Position numbers and translations under genes: made by a program. A stretch of 6,192 nucleotides of DNA from Cytophagales bacterium (GTDB lineage Bacteria > Bacteroidota > Bacteroidia > Cytophagales > Cytophagaceae), in assembly GCA_025360235.1 (NCBI GenBank), contig JANYCO010000502.1, positions 1-6,192 on the forward strand, in the 5' to 3' direction. Numbering within the stretch: the stretch's first letter is position 1; every line of letters starts with the position of its first letter. The notes below the pieces were generated by a model. It was not told the DNA's origin. It was given only the letters and a program-made list of their open reading frames with translations, and ran no database searches. Shown piece after piece: positions 1 through 5,904 of this stretch.

Positions 1-191
1 CAAAGGGTAGTGTAGAAATTGATATCGAAGGCCAAGCTGTGGTAAGAATCCTGGATTTATCCGGACATGTGTTGAAAGAAGAAGCGCTAAAAAATAATAT
101 ACTCAATATTGAGAATCTCAAATCCGGAGTGTATATGGTTGAAATAAATAAGAATGGAGGAAAAGCAATGAAGAGGTTGGTTGTTGAATAA
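1..191 (+). CDS. 3' end of a secreted protein with a T9SS type A-like C-terminal sorting domain (partial)
   Basis: The reading frame is open from base 3 to the TAA at 189-191 and gives 62 residues of a C-terminus; the rest of the gene lies left of the window. The tail reads VRILDLSGHVLKEE, then NIENLKSGVYMVEI, then KRLVVE at the end. This is the usual pattern of a type IX secretion sorting domain: a beta strand with a D-x-x-G turn, then L-x-x-G-V-Y-x-V-x-I, then a basic residue and a short hydrophobic end. In Bacteroidota such tails direct proteins across the outer membrane, where the tail is cleaved and the protein is released or anchored. What the passenger domain does cannot be seen. The gene converges on the minus-strand gene that ends at 208, with only 16 nt between the stop codons and no obvious terminator hairpin. 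Confidence 0.85.
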   Translation, partial: KGSVEIDIEGQAVVRILDLSGHVLKEEALKNNILNIENLKSGVYMVEINKNGGKAMKRLVVE

Positions 192-207
192 ATTTTCTTG
201 GCAATAG

Positions 208-555
208 TTAGAATTTCTTCTCCCACTCCTCCTCGTTAAACCCTAGCAGATACTTGTCTTTACCCAACTTCACCAACGGACGTTTGATCATCGAAGTATT
301 ATTGATCATTAACGCAATTGCCTTTTTAGGATTAGATATTGATTTTTTGTCTGCGTCGGATTGTTTTTTCCAGGTTGTCCCTTTCGTATTGATGAGTAAT
401 TCTAAAGAATTTTTCTTCATCCATACCTCAATTGTTTCGGCATCAATTCCAAGTTGTTTGTAGTCGTGAAATTCGTATTTGATTTTCTTTTTATCCAACC
501 ATTGAAAAGCCTTTTTCATGGTGTCGCAATTTTTGATGCCGTAGATTTTTATCAT
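208..555 (-). CDS. ArsC/Spx/MgsR-family (YffB-like) thioredoxin-fold protein
   Basis: This 115-residue protein matches the small ArsC-like family in length and pattern. It has an N-terminal beta strand (IKIYGIKNCDT) with one conserved cysteine, C10, followed by KKAFQWLD, then NTKGTTWKK near residues 56-64, and IKRPL at 90-94, whose arginine matches the substrate-contacting arginine of ArsC. It lacks the HNPxCGTS loop of true arsenate reductases, and a lysine (K58 or K63) stands where YffB-type proteins often have arginine. It is therefore closer to YffB/Spx-like proteins, which may act in glutathione- or thiol-dependent reduction or remain uncharacterised. No CxxC is present, so it is not an Spx redox switch. 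There is no signal peptide, so it should be cytosolic. The ATG at 553-555 gives the usual family N-terminus. No arsenic-resistance genes lie beside it, which argues against an ars operon role. Confidence 0.88.
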   Translation of the reverse strand: MIKIYGIKNCDTMKKAFQWLDKKKIKYEFHDYKQLGIDAETIEVWMKKNSLELLINTKGTTWKKQSDADKKSISNPKKAIALMINNTSMIKRPLVKLGKDKYLLGFNEEEWEKKF

Positions 556-585
556 TATATTGATTTAACTAGAAAATTAAAGTAA

Positions 586-602
586 GGAGTTAATTCTACT
601 CC
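586..602 (-). terminator. Weak hairpin after the metallohydrolase gene, possible terminator
   Basis: A 5-bp stem (GGAGT / ACTCC) with a 7-nt loop lies about 40 nt downstream of the minus-strand stop at 642. Read on the minus strand it is followed by a T-rich but broken tract (TTACTTTAATTTT). The stem is short and the tract imperfect, so this may equally be chance structure in the leader of the YffB-like gene, whose start is 30 nt further on. Confidence 0.2.
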
Positions 603-641
603 ATGGTCTGTGTGCCATTTACCATTTGCTTCTATGTAGCA

Positions 642-1751
642 CTATTTCCACCATTTCGATTGAGGCAAACTACCTTCCGACAAAATCTGCTCTCCTATTT
701 TTGGTGTAGTCACTTTCACGGCATTTGCATCTGCTCTTATCATCAATCTTTCGATAGGTTCTTTCCATGGATGAAAGCCTAAAGCAAATTTGCCCCAGTG
801 CACAGGGAAAAGTACTTTGCCTTTTAGATCAAGATGCGCTTGCACCACTTCTTCCGGCATCATGTGGATCAATGGCCAGTAGGTATGGTATTGTCCGCAT
901 TCTAATATTGTGAGATCAAAGGATCCGAATTTCTCACCGATCGTTTTAAAGTGTGGTCCGTAACCTGAGTCACCACCAACGTATATTCTGGAACTGTCCG
1001 ATTCTATTACGTAGGAAGTCCAAAGTGTTTTACCGCGGTCTGTTAATCCTCTTCCGGAAAAATGTCGGGCAGGTGTTGCTGTAAGACGAATACCCGTAAT
1101 TATTTCTGTTTTATCCCACCAGTCCAACTCTGTTATTCTTGAAGTGTCAATGCCCCAGTGTTCAAGATGCGCGCCTACACCAAGAGGCATGTAAAATTTC
1201 ACAGCCGAATCTTTAAGTTGAGTGATTACTTCATAATCAAGATGGTCGTAATGATCATGGGTAAGCAGAATGGCATCCAAAGGAGGCATATCTTTTAGAG
1301 AGTAGACATCAGTACCAGGAAATCTTTTCGCACCAACAAAGTCAACAGGAGAAGCAGCTTTTGAAAAAACAGGATCGACCAATATGTTTTTCCCGTCTAT
1401 TTGTAAAAGATAAGAAGAGTGTCCGAACCAGGTGATCTGAAAGTTGTTTGTAGGTACTTTTTTAAGATTTGTTTTTACGGAAGGCAATGGTATTGTCGGT
1501 TCCCGAGCTTCGTCTGTTTTAAATTGTAGTTGGATCATTTTTAAGTAAGAAGCTTCTTTTGTCATCAAAGGAGTACTTTCAGGATACTGAAAAACACCGT
1601 CTTTGTAATAGGGTGATTTTTTTATTCGCTCTAGTCTTGCGCCATCAGGGTTCTTTCCAAAGATAGCTCTTTGCATAAAGAGAAATCCTGCGATAGCGAT
1701 TACCGCTATTACTATTGTCGTTATGATCATGATTCGTTTGAGAAGTCTCAC
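642..1751 (-). CDS. Membrane-anchored metallo-beta-lactamase-fold hydrolase, NAPE-PLD-like
   Basis: A 369-residue protein. Residues 1-27 form a basic n-region (RLLKR) and one hydrophobic segment, suggesting an uncleaved anchor or signal peptide that places the enzyme in the periplasm. The metallo-beta-lactamase core follows: WFGHSSYLL (108-116), DPVF (126-129), the metal-binding motif THDHYDH (H165, H167, D169, H170), PARHFSGRG with H230, GGDSGYG with D261, MMPEE (297-301) and PVHWGKF with H318. All expected dinuclear zinc ligands are present. The HSSYLL, RHFSGRG and GDSGYGPHF motifs fit the branch containing NAPE-phospholipase D and related bacterial hydrolases; the substrate is unknown. The first codon is GTG (1749-1751); an ATG at codon 8 (1728-1730) is the alternative. 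GTG is preferred because it supplies the positive n-region. It starts 15 nt after the rfaE2 stop, so the two are probably co-transcribed. Confidence 0.9.
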   Translation of the reverse strand: MRLLKRIMIITTIVIAVIAIAGFLFMQRAIFGKNPDGARLERIKKSPYYKDGVFQYPESTPLMTKEASYLKMIQLQFKTDEAREPTIPLPSVKTNLKKVPTNNFQITWFGHSSYLLQIDGKNILVDPVFSKAASPVDFVGAKRFPGTDVYSLKDMPPLDAILLTHDHYDHLDYEVITQLKDSAVKFYMPLGVGAHLEHWGIDTSRITELDWWDKTEIITGIRLTATPARHFSGRGLTDRGKTLWTSYVIESDSSRIYVGGDSGYGPHFKTIGEKFGSFDLTILECGQYHTYWPLIHMMPEEVVQAHLDLKGKVLFPVHWGKFALGFHPWKEPIERLMIRADANAVKVTTPKIGEQILSEGSLPQSKWWK

Positions 1752-1766
1752 GTTAAAAAAAAGGTA

Positions 1767-2246
1767 TTACTTTAGTTTCTTTATTTTTTCAATAACATTA
1801 GTTGTTGAATAACCGTTCACCAAAGGCACAGTTTCTACTTTGCCTCCATTTTTGATAACCACATCGGCCCCAACAATATTTTCTACAGAATAGTCATTAC
1901 CCTTTACTAAAATATCAGGAAGAAGGAAACTAATTAATTCCAAAGGTGTTTCTTCGTCAAAGAAAACAACAGCGTCCACAAACTCCAGAGAAGCCATTAC
2001 ACGGGCACGAGAATTCTCGTCACAGATAGGACGGTTTGCTCCTTTAAGCCTTTGCACAGAAGCATCCGTGTTGAGGCCAACGATTAATTTCTGACCCAGG
2101 TTTCTGGCCTTTTCGAGATAGTCGACATGTCCTAAATGCAGGATATCAAAACAGCCGTTTGTAAAAACAAGTTTACCATGCTTCTTCCATTCAGGAATCA
2201 GATTTTTAAGTTGTTCTTTCGTTACTATTTTATCGGAAGTTTTCAT
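1767..2246 (-). CDS. rfaE2: D-glycero-beta-D-manno-heptose 1-phosphate adenylyltransferase (RfaE2, stand-alone)
   Basis: This 159-residue cytidylyltransferase-like protein corresponds to the C-terminal half of E. coli HldE. Evidence includes VFTNGCFDILHLGH at 27-40 with the nucleotide-binding HxGH (H37, G39, H40), KLIVGLNTDASVQRLKG at about 53-69, the NRPI loop, SLEFVDAVVFF at 86-96, PDILVKGNDY at 110-119 and the C-terminal VNGYSTTNVIEKI at 143-154, whose GYSTT replaces the ISSTxx-type motif of relatives. Members of this family transfer AMP from ATP to heptose 1-phosphate, giving ADP-heptose for the lipopolysaccharide inner core in the cytosol. The kinase half is absent, as is normal for the split (HldA plus RfaE2) arrangement; no kinase gene is in this window. 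The ATG at 2244-2246 starts at the family's usual N-terminus. The metallohydrolase gene follows 15 nt downstream and probably shares its transcript. Confidence 0.95.
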   Translation of the reverse strand: MKTSDKIVTKEQLKNLIPEWKKHGKLVFTNGCFDILHLGHVDYLEKARNLGQKLIVGLNTDASVQRLKGANRPICDENSRARVMASLEFVDAVVFFDEETPLELISFLLPDILVKGNDYSVENIVGADVVIKNGGKVETVPLVNGYSTTNVIEKIKKLK

Positions 2247-2261
2247 GTAGCTAAGATAGTC

Positions 2262-2280
2262 AATTACGAATTACGAATTA
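2262..2280. repeat. Heptamer direct repeat upstream of rfaE2
   Basis: AATTACG occurs twice in tandem and is followed by a partial third copy (AATTA). The array lies 16 nt upstream of the rfaE2 start codon. Between it and the start, at 2251-2258 on the minus strand, is TATCTTAG, one mismatch from the Bacteroidota -7 element but only 4 nt from the ATG, so promoter identity is doubtful. A related heptamer occurs upstream of der. Confidence 0.6.
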
Positions 2281-2309
2281 AAAAATACGATAATAAATCA
2301 AATGGCCGT

Positions 2310-2398
2310 CAGATAGTTTAAATATTACCGTCATTGGTGACGAGCATACGGATTGCTTCGTCATTCTGCGCTTGAATTCCTCGCAATGACAGATAGTT
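2310..2398. repeat. MITE-like dispersed repeat with flanking direct repeats
   Basis: Two copies of CAGATAGTT (2310-2318 and 2390-2398) lie exactly 80 bp apart and each is followed by TAAATA, with one extra base in the second copy. Between them is a unit with terminal inverted repeats GTCATTG (2330-2336) and CAATGAC (2384-2390), plus an internal GATTGCTTCGTCATTCTG segment. Read on the minus strand the unit begins GTCATTGCGAGGA and contains GAAGCAATCC, a pattern seen in short dispersed intergenic repeats of many bacteria. It encodes nothing. The direct repeats could be a target-site duplication or simply part of the unit. Confidence 0.6.
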
Positions 2399-2410
2399 CT
2401 AAATACCAAT

Positions 2411-2451
2411 AAACAAAAAAAGTCCCACCAAAGGCAGGACTTTTTTTGTTT
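2411..2451 (-). terminator. Strong intrinsic terminator of the lipoprotein gene, structurally bidirectional
   Basis: A perfect 15-bp stem (2411-2425 with 2437-2451) ends in GTCC/GGAC next to an 11-nt loop, inside which CC and GG can add two more pairs. The outer stem is A7 on one side and T7 on the other, so the hairpin has a U tract in both directions. It sits 12 nt beyond the minus-strand stop of the lipoprotein gene. No plus-strand gene ends here, so its natural job is to end the lipoprotein transcript and insulate rfaE2. Confidence 0.9.
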
Positions 2452-2463
2452 TTGAAGTAAAAA

Positions 2464-2658
2464 TTATTTTTTAACTTCTACTTTTTTAGTTGTATCAACT
2501 GGAGCAACTTTAGTAGTGTCAGCTGGCTTAGTAGTGTCAGCAGGAGCAACTACAGTAGCAGCAGCAGTAGTGTCAGTGTTAGCAGTCTCAGTTTTAGCAC
2601 CACAAGAAACTAAAGCGAAAGAACAAGCAACGAATGCAAGAGTGAATAAATTTTTCAT
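2464..2658 (-). CDS. Small low-complexity lipoprotein
   Basis: A 64-residue protein. Residues 1-18 form a lipoprotein signal peptide (basic MKN start, hydrophobic core) ending in the lipobox LVSC with the lipidated cysteine at 19, so the mature product is only 46 residues. The mature part is almost wholly A, T, D, K, V and P, with DTT at 29-31, 41-43, 47-49 and 55-57; the last three are DTTK repeats. It looks disordered, contains no enzyme motif, and ends in the basic KKVEVKK. Such short lipoproteins are common in Bacteroidota and are usually annotated as hypothetical; an envelope spacer or surface role is only a guess. The real-gene case is strong: a clean signal peptide, a -7 promoter element upstream and a strong terminator 12 nt downstream. 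The coding repeats (AGCAG and AGTGTC-like units) could vary in number by slippage. Confidence 0.85.
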   Translation of the reverse strand: MKNLFTLAFVACSFALVSCGAKTETANTDTTAAATVVAPADTTKPADTTKVAPVDTTKKVEVKK

Positions 2659-2690
2659 AATTAATGTTTAAGTTTTAGATTTTAGCGTCA

Positions 2691-2698
2691 CAAAGGTA
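2691..2698 (-). promoter_or_regulatory. Promoter -7 element for the lipoprotein gene
   Basis: Read on the minus strand the site is TACCTTTG, a full match to the Bacteroidota -7 consensus TAnnTTTG. A partial -33 element (TTTC) lies 18 nt upstream. The start codon is 32 nt downstream, leaving an A/T-rich leader of about 25 nt. The remaining intergenic part, up to the end of der at 2831, shows no clear terminator for der. Confidence 0.6.
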
Positions 2699-2830
2699 GG
2701 CAATTTTTCCACATCTGAAACATTTAATCTATAAATATTTAGGCTTTTAAAGCGAAATTCATACATCAAATCAATTAAGATAGTGTTGTTATTACTAAAC
2801 AAGTATTTAAAACAGAAAGGATTTAGTCTG

Positions 2831-4138
2831 TTATTTTGCTTTACAAATAATATTGATTGGTACACCGTCAAAATCAAAATGATGACGGATCTTATTTTCA
2901 AGATACCCTTTATATGGATCTTTGATGTACTGAGGCAAATTGCAAAAGAATGCAAAACTGATACTATTCGTAGGAAGTTGTGTAATGTATTTTATATTCA
3001 AATACTTTCCTTTCATCGCAGGTGGTGGGTATTTCGCTATCTCCGGCAACATTTTATCGTTCAACACGGAAGTAGGAATTTTCTTATTCATGTTGTCGTA
3101 GACCTTTATAATCAGCTCAACCGCCTGGAACACCCGCTGCTTGTTAAGTACAGATATAAACATGATTGGAATATACGTAAGCGGTGCTATTTTCTCTTTG
3201 ATATCGTCTTCAAATTTCTTGGCGGTAGAAGTATCTTTTTCTATAAGGTCCCATTTGTTTACTAAGATCACGATCCCTTTTCTTTTTTCTTCGGCCATGC
3301 CGATGATCGTCATGTCTTGTGCTTCCAGTCCACGTTCTGCATCGATCATGATCACACAGACATCTGAGTTCTCTAATGCTTTTATCGAACGCATGGTCGA
3401 ATAAAATTCGATGTCCTCTGTTACCTTTGGTTTCTTGCGAAGCCCTGCAGTATCGGTCAGGATAAATTCTTTTCCGTAAGTATTGTAGCGTGCGTCTACC
3501 GCATCTCTTGTAGTGCCTGCAATATCGGTGACGATACTTCTGGTTTTACCGAGTAGCACATTTACAAAAGAAGATTTCCCCGAATTTGGTCTTCCCAGAA
3601 TAGCAATTCTTGGAATCCCTGCATCCGGATCTTCTACACCCGCATCGGGAAAATGTTTAATAGCTTCGTCTAGCAACTCTCCTGTACCGGAGCCGTTCTG
3701 AGAAGAGATCGGGAAAACGTCACCCATACCGAATCCATAAAACTCTGCCGCCATTTGTGCGCGGTTAAAATTGTCTGCCTTATTCATGATAAGGAATACA
3801 GGCTTCTTTGATTTTCTTAATTTATTAGCAAACTCCTGATCTAAATGATGAAGGCCAACAAAAGCATCCACCACAAAGAAGATCACACTTGCTTCTTCCA
3901 TTGCCAATTCTACTTGTTCCTGAATCTGACGTTCGAATACATCATCCGAGCCTTGCACATAACCACCAGTGTCGATGACAGTAAAAAATTTTCCGCACCA
4001 TTCTGCATAACCGTAATGCCTGTCGCGTGTCACACCACTTTGATCGTCCATGATGGCATCGCGCTCCCCTACCAGCCTGTTAAATAAGGTTGATTTCCCT
4101 ACGTTTGGTCTTCCTACTATTGCTATTATGTTTGCCAT
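2831..4138 (-). CDS. der: Ribosome-assembly GTPase Der (EngA)
   Basis: A 435-residue protein with the double-GTPase layout unique to Der. The first G domain has the P-loop GRPNVGKS (9-16), a switch threonine in SGVTRDR (T37), DTGG (56-59) and NKAD (119-122). The second has GRPNSGKS (182-189), AGTTRD (207-212), DTAG (229-232) and NKWD (294-297). A KH-like RNA-binding domain fills about 355-435, ending in FDGVPINIICKAK. All nucleotide-binding motifs are intact, and the length is normal for Bacteroidota, shorter than the roughly 490 residues of E. coli Der. Der acts in the cytosol in late maturation of the 50S subunit and is essential in most bacteria. The ATG at 4136-4138 begins directly before the first beta strand. 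It follows era by 70 nt on the same strand with no recognisable promoter between, so it may be transcribed with era. Confidence 0.98.
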   Translation of the reverse strand: MANIIAIVGRPNVGKSTLFNRLVGERDAIMDDQSGVTRDRHYGYAEWCGKFFTVIDTGGYVQGSDDVFERQIQEQVELAMEEASVIFFVVDAFVGLHHLDQEFANKLRKSKKPVFLIMNKADNFNRAQMAAEFYGFGMGDVFPISSQNGSGTGELLDEAIKHFPDAGVEDPDAGIPRIAILGRPNSGKSSFVNVLLGKTRSIVTDIAGTTRDAVDARYNTYGKEFILTDTAGLRKKPKVTEDIEFYSTMRSIKALENSDVCVIMIDAERGLEAQDMTIIGMAEEKRKGIVILVNKWDLIEKDTSTAKKFEDDIKEKIAPLTYIPIMFISVLNKQRVFQAVELIIKVYDNMNKKIPTSVLNDKMLPEIAKYPPPAMKGKYLNIKYITQLPTNSISFAFFCNLPQYIKDPYKGYLENKIRHHFDFDGVPINIICKAK

Positions 4139-4144
4139 TTTGGA

Positions 4145-4195
4145 GTTATGAGATTTTAGTTATGAGTTACGAGTTTTTGACTCAACATTCATAAC
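4145..4195. repeat. Heptamer repeats and imperfect hairpin between era and der
   Basis: GTTATGA occurs at 4145-4151 and 4159-4165, the second followed at once by GTTACGA (4166-4172), and again inverted as TCATAAC at 4189-4195. As a result 4159-4174 and 4180-4195 can fold with a 7-bp outer stem, an internal loop and a 4-bp inner stem (GAGT/ACTC) around a 5-nt loop. There is no full-length U tract on the minus strand, so it is not a convincing terminator of era. Confidence 0.55.
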
Positions 4196-4208
4196 TCATC
4201 ATTTAAAA

Positions 4209-5108
4209 TTAAATATTATTATACCCAAACCGATCCAGCTTCTTCTCTTTGCTGCGCCAATCTGGTTCTACTTTTACGAATGTTTCCAGGAATACTTTTT
4301 TGCCGAAGAACAGTTCCATATCCAGACGCGCTTCGGTAGCTACTTTTTTCAGGGCCATTCCTTTTGGTCCGATGATGATGCCTTTCTGGCTGTCGCGTTC
4401 TACATATATTTCAGCGCCTATCTTGATGATCGTTTCTTCGTCTTTGAAAGAAGTGATCACGACTTCGGCGCTGTATGGAATTTCTTTTTTATAATTCAGA
4501 AAGATCTTTTCTCTGATAATCTCCGAAGCGAAGAAACGTTCTGATTTGTCGGTGATGTTTTCCTTATCGTAATAAGGTGGGTGTACAGGGATCGTTTCTT
4601 TGATGATGTTAAATACTTTGTCTGTATTGAATTTCTCTTTGGCAGAAACGGGAATGATCTCTTTTACATTCGTAAGTTTATCTTTCCAATATTGTATTTT
4701 TTCGTCTACCTCTTCTTGTTTTGCCAGATCTATTTTATTGATAAGGAGATAAATAGGAATGTGGTCGATCTTTTTTAATTTTTTGAGGACATCGTCTTCA
4801 TCGTACTTTTCATAGATATCGGTGACAAAGAGAATGATATCGGCGTCTTCGAGCGATACGTTTACAAAACGCATCATGGATTTGTGGAGTTCGTATTTGG
4901 GTTCGATGATGCCTGGAGTATCGGAGTAGACGATCTGGAAGTCCTCTCCGTTGAGAATGCCCATAATACGGTGACGGGTGGTTTGTGCCTTTGAAGTGAT
5001 AATGGAAAGCTTTTCGCCTACCATAGCATTCATGAGGGTAGACTTGCCAACGTTTGGCTTCCCGATGATGCTTACAAAACCTGCTTTATGTGTGCTTATT
5101 TCCGACAT
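4209..5108 (-). CDS. era: Ribosome-assembly GTPase Era
   Basis: A 299-residue protein of standard Era length. The G domain shows GKPNVGKS (16-23), the switch segment AQTTRHRI (41-48), DTPG (63-66), NKID (124-127) and SAK (155-157). The C-terminal KH domain carries the GxxG signature in IIIGPKGMALKK (244-255), followed by LFFGKKVFLETFVKV (266-280), VEPDWR and a short basic tail. Era binds the 3' end of 16S rRNA through the KH domain and supports 30S subunit maturation; it is usually essential. No motif is missing. The ATG at 5106-5108 gives a short N-terminus (MSEISTHKAG) before the first strand. A divergent promoter region separates it from the initiator tRNA gene, and der lies 70 nt downstream, a pairing of ribosome GTPases that fits a shared transcript. 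Confidence 0.98.
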   Translation of the reverse strand: MSEISTHKAGFVSIIGKPNVGKSTLMNAMVGEKLSIITSKAQTTRHRIMGILNGEDFQIVYSDTPGIIEPKYELHKSMMRFVNVSLEDADIILFVTDIYEKYDEDDVLKKLKKIDHIPIYLLINKIDLAKQEEVDEKIQYWKDKLTNVKEIIPVSAKEKFNTDKVFNIIKETIPVHPPYYDKENITDKSERFFASEIIREKIFLNYKKEIPYSAEVVITSFKDEETIIKIGAEIYVERDSQKGIIIGPKGMALKKVATEARLDMELFFGKKVFLETFVKVEPDWRSKEKKLDRFGYNNI

Positions 5109-5125
5109 TCTCTCAAAAAGAATGA

Positions 5126-5133
5126 CAAAGGTA
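5126..5133 (-). promoter_or_regulatory. Promoter -7 element for era
   Basis: On the minus strand this reads TACCTTTG, a full match to TAnnTTTG and identical to the element upstream of the lipoprotein gene. It ends 17 nt before the era ATG, predicting a leader of about 10 nt. No good -33 element is visible at the usual distance, so strength is uncertain. Confidence 0.5.
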
Positions 5134-5134
5134 G

Positions 5135-5165
5135 TTGTTTTTGGCGGGATTATCTATTATCTTTG
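5135..5165 (+). promoter_or_regulatory. Promoter of the initiator tRNA gene
   Basis: TTG at 5135-5137 and TATCTTTG at 5158-5165 (a full TAnnTTTG match) are separated by 20 nt, as in Bacteroidota primary-sigma promoters. Transcription should begin near 5170, about 65 nt before the mature tRNA. The -33 side lies against the -7 element of the divergent era promoter, so polymerase binding at the two sites may interfere. Confidence 0.65.
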
Positions 5166-5235
5166 CACCCTCGATAGTTAAAGGGCTTAAAAATCAGAAT
5201 TTATGGTCTGAATCTTGCACTTTAAAGAGTTATAT

Positions 5236-5308
<73 letters not shown>

Positions 5309-5313
5309 CTTAG

Positions 5314-5345
5314 AAGGCTTCTGATTCTCAGGAGCCTTTTTATTT
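5314..5345 (+). terminator. Intrinsic terminator of the tRNA transcript
   Basis: An 11-bp stem (5314-5324 with 5328-5338, one G-U wobble) around a TTC loop is followed by TTT, A, TTT, with two stem T residues adding to the tract. It begins 5 nt after the mature tRNA end, indicating a single-tRNA transcript. Confidence 0.9.
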
Positions 5346-5426
5346 CTCAATACTCTCACTCTAGACTGACACAATGTTACTAGTATTGCATAGAAGTATG
5401 TTGCTGGATAAAGGCTCCCAATAATT

Positions 5427-5458
5427 TTATTATTCAAACGTAGATGTTTGAATAATAA
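5427..5458. repeat. AT-rich palindrome 1, core ATTCAAAC-N6-GTTTGAAT
   Basis: A perfect 13-bp inverted repeat (5427-5439 with 5446-5458) around the 6-nt spacer GTAGAT. The core recurs with the same spacing at 5853-5882. It could be the operator of a dimeric regulator or part of a small repeat element; it ends 14 nt before the ATG of the small ORF at 5473. The stretch 5346-5426 before it shows nothing more than a weak promoter-like TAGTATTG at 5381-5388. Confidence 0.7.
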
Positions 5459-5460
5459 TA

Positions 5461-5483
5461 GGCACGGACAGGATGTCCGCGCC
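5461..5483. repeat. GC-rich hairpin 1 (REP-like)
   Basis: GGCACGGACA and TGTCCGCGCC form a 10-bp stem with one mismatch and a GGA loop, 2 nt after palindrome 1. It is much richer in GC than its surroundings and lacks a T tract, so it is not a terminator. Short GC-rich imperfect palindromes between genes are typical of REP sequences mobilised by Y1 (RAYT) transposases; none is encoded here, so this assignment is inferred. Confidence 0.5.
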
Positions 5484-5778
5484 AGCAGGCATTATATTGT
5501 ATGGATCCTTGCTCTTTGCTTCCATGATTACAATAATAACCTATTCAAATCCAACATTCATAAAAAGTGTTTATTGTGAAAACATTAATTCAACCGTGTA
5601 TATTTATGAAAGCAATTTCCTCTTTACGCATACACATGTCAAAATAAGAAGGGGTAATTCGATATTTATTCACAAGGTCTTTCAAAAAGAAGGCAGTGCC
5701 GAAGGAATCGATTTAGAAATATGTCAGAATGGGAGTGTAATGATTAAATCCCAGTTGGCGCCGACATCCTCTCCGTGA
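5473..5778 (+). CDS. Small orphan protein with one predicted membrane segment
   Basis: The 101-codon frame is not one I recognise. Residues 7-24 (IILYGSLLFASMITIITY) are hydrophobic, suggesting a signal anchor or signal peptide. The remainder alternates like a beta-rich domain (VYIYESNFLFTHTHVKIRR, then FIHKVFQKE and IDLEICQNGSVMIK). Composition and third-position A/T bias look protein-like, and a terminator-like hairpin lies 9 nt after the stop. Against it, the ATG at 5473-5475 falls inside the GC-rich hairpin, and the first six residues are encoded by that repeat and its flank. The true start may therefore be a non-ATG codon near 5497, or the ATG at codon 18 (5524-5526), or the gene may have lost its original 5' end to a repeat insertion. 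It has no evident partner; tRNA-fMet is upstream and an alpha/beta hydrolase downstream. Confidence 0.45.
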   Translation: MSAPAGIILYGSLLFASMITIITYSNPTFIKSVYCENINSTVYIYESNFLFTHTHVKIRRGNSIFIHKVFQKEGSAEGIDLEICQNGSVMIKSQLAPTSSP

Positions 5779-5786
5779 CTTTTATT

Positions 5787-5813
5787 AAGAAAATATTCTG
5801 TTTTCTTCTTTTT
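5787..5813 (+). terminator. AT-rich terminator-like hairpin after the small ORF
   Basis: AAGAAAA (5787-5793) pairs with TTTTCTT (5801-5807) around a 7-nt loop and is followed by C and five T residues. The stem has only one G-C pair, so it is weak, but its place 9 nt after the stop at 5776-5778 is what a terminator of that ORF would show. Confidence 0.4.
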
Positions 5814-5852
5814 AGGTACCTACACAGTTCTTTTGTTCACTGAACGTAGTTA

Positions 5853-5882
5853 TTAAATTCAAACATATAAGTTTGAATTTAA
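5853..5882. repeat. AT-rich palindrome 2, core ATTCAAAC-N6-GTTTGAAT
   Basis: A perfect 12-bp inverted repeat (5853-5864 with 5871-5882) around the spacer ATATAA. The inner eight bases of each arm and the 6-nt spacing match palindrome 1, while the outer arms differ (TTAA here, TATT there). A compact inverted repeat, GTTCA-C-TGAAC, lies just before it at 5835-5845. It is about 165 nt upstream of the alpha/beta hydrolase start. Confidence 0.7.
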
Positions 5883-5904
5883 CTAAATATATTGACCTCT
5901 CTCC

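Noticed and set aside
208..555. Arsenate reductase of an arsenic-resistance operon
   Set aside because: The HNPxCGTS active-site loop is missing and no other ars gene is nearby; the YffB/Spx-like branch fits better.
2668..2955. 95-codon minus-strand frame spanning the der end and the following gap
   Set aside because: It overlaps the der C-terminus in another frame, runs across the lipoprotein promoter, and is rich in residues expected from AT-rich non-coding DNA.
2783..3265. 160-codon plus-strand frame antisense to the 3' part of der
   Set aside because: It lies almost wholly opposite the intact, conserved der coding region, its translation has no recognisable domain, and no promoter precedes it.
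5166..5235. Possible leader regulator or T-box-like element before the tRNA
   Set aside because: Only a 4-bp CAGA/TCTG stem is visible; this is a normal short tRNA precursor leader.
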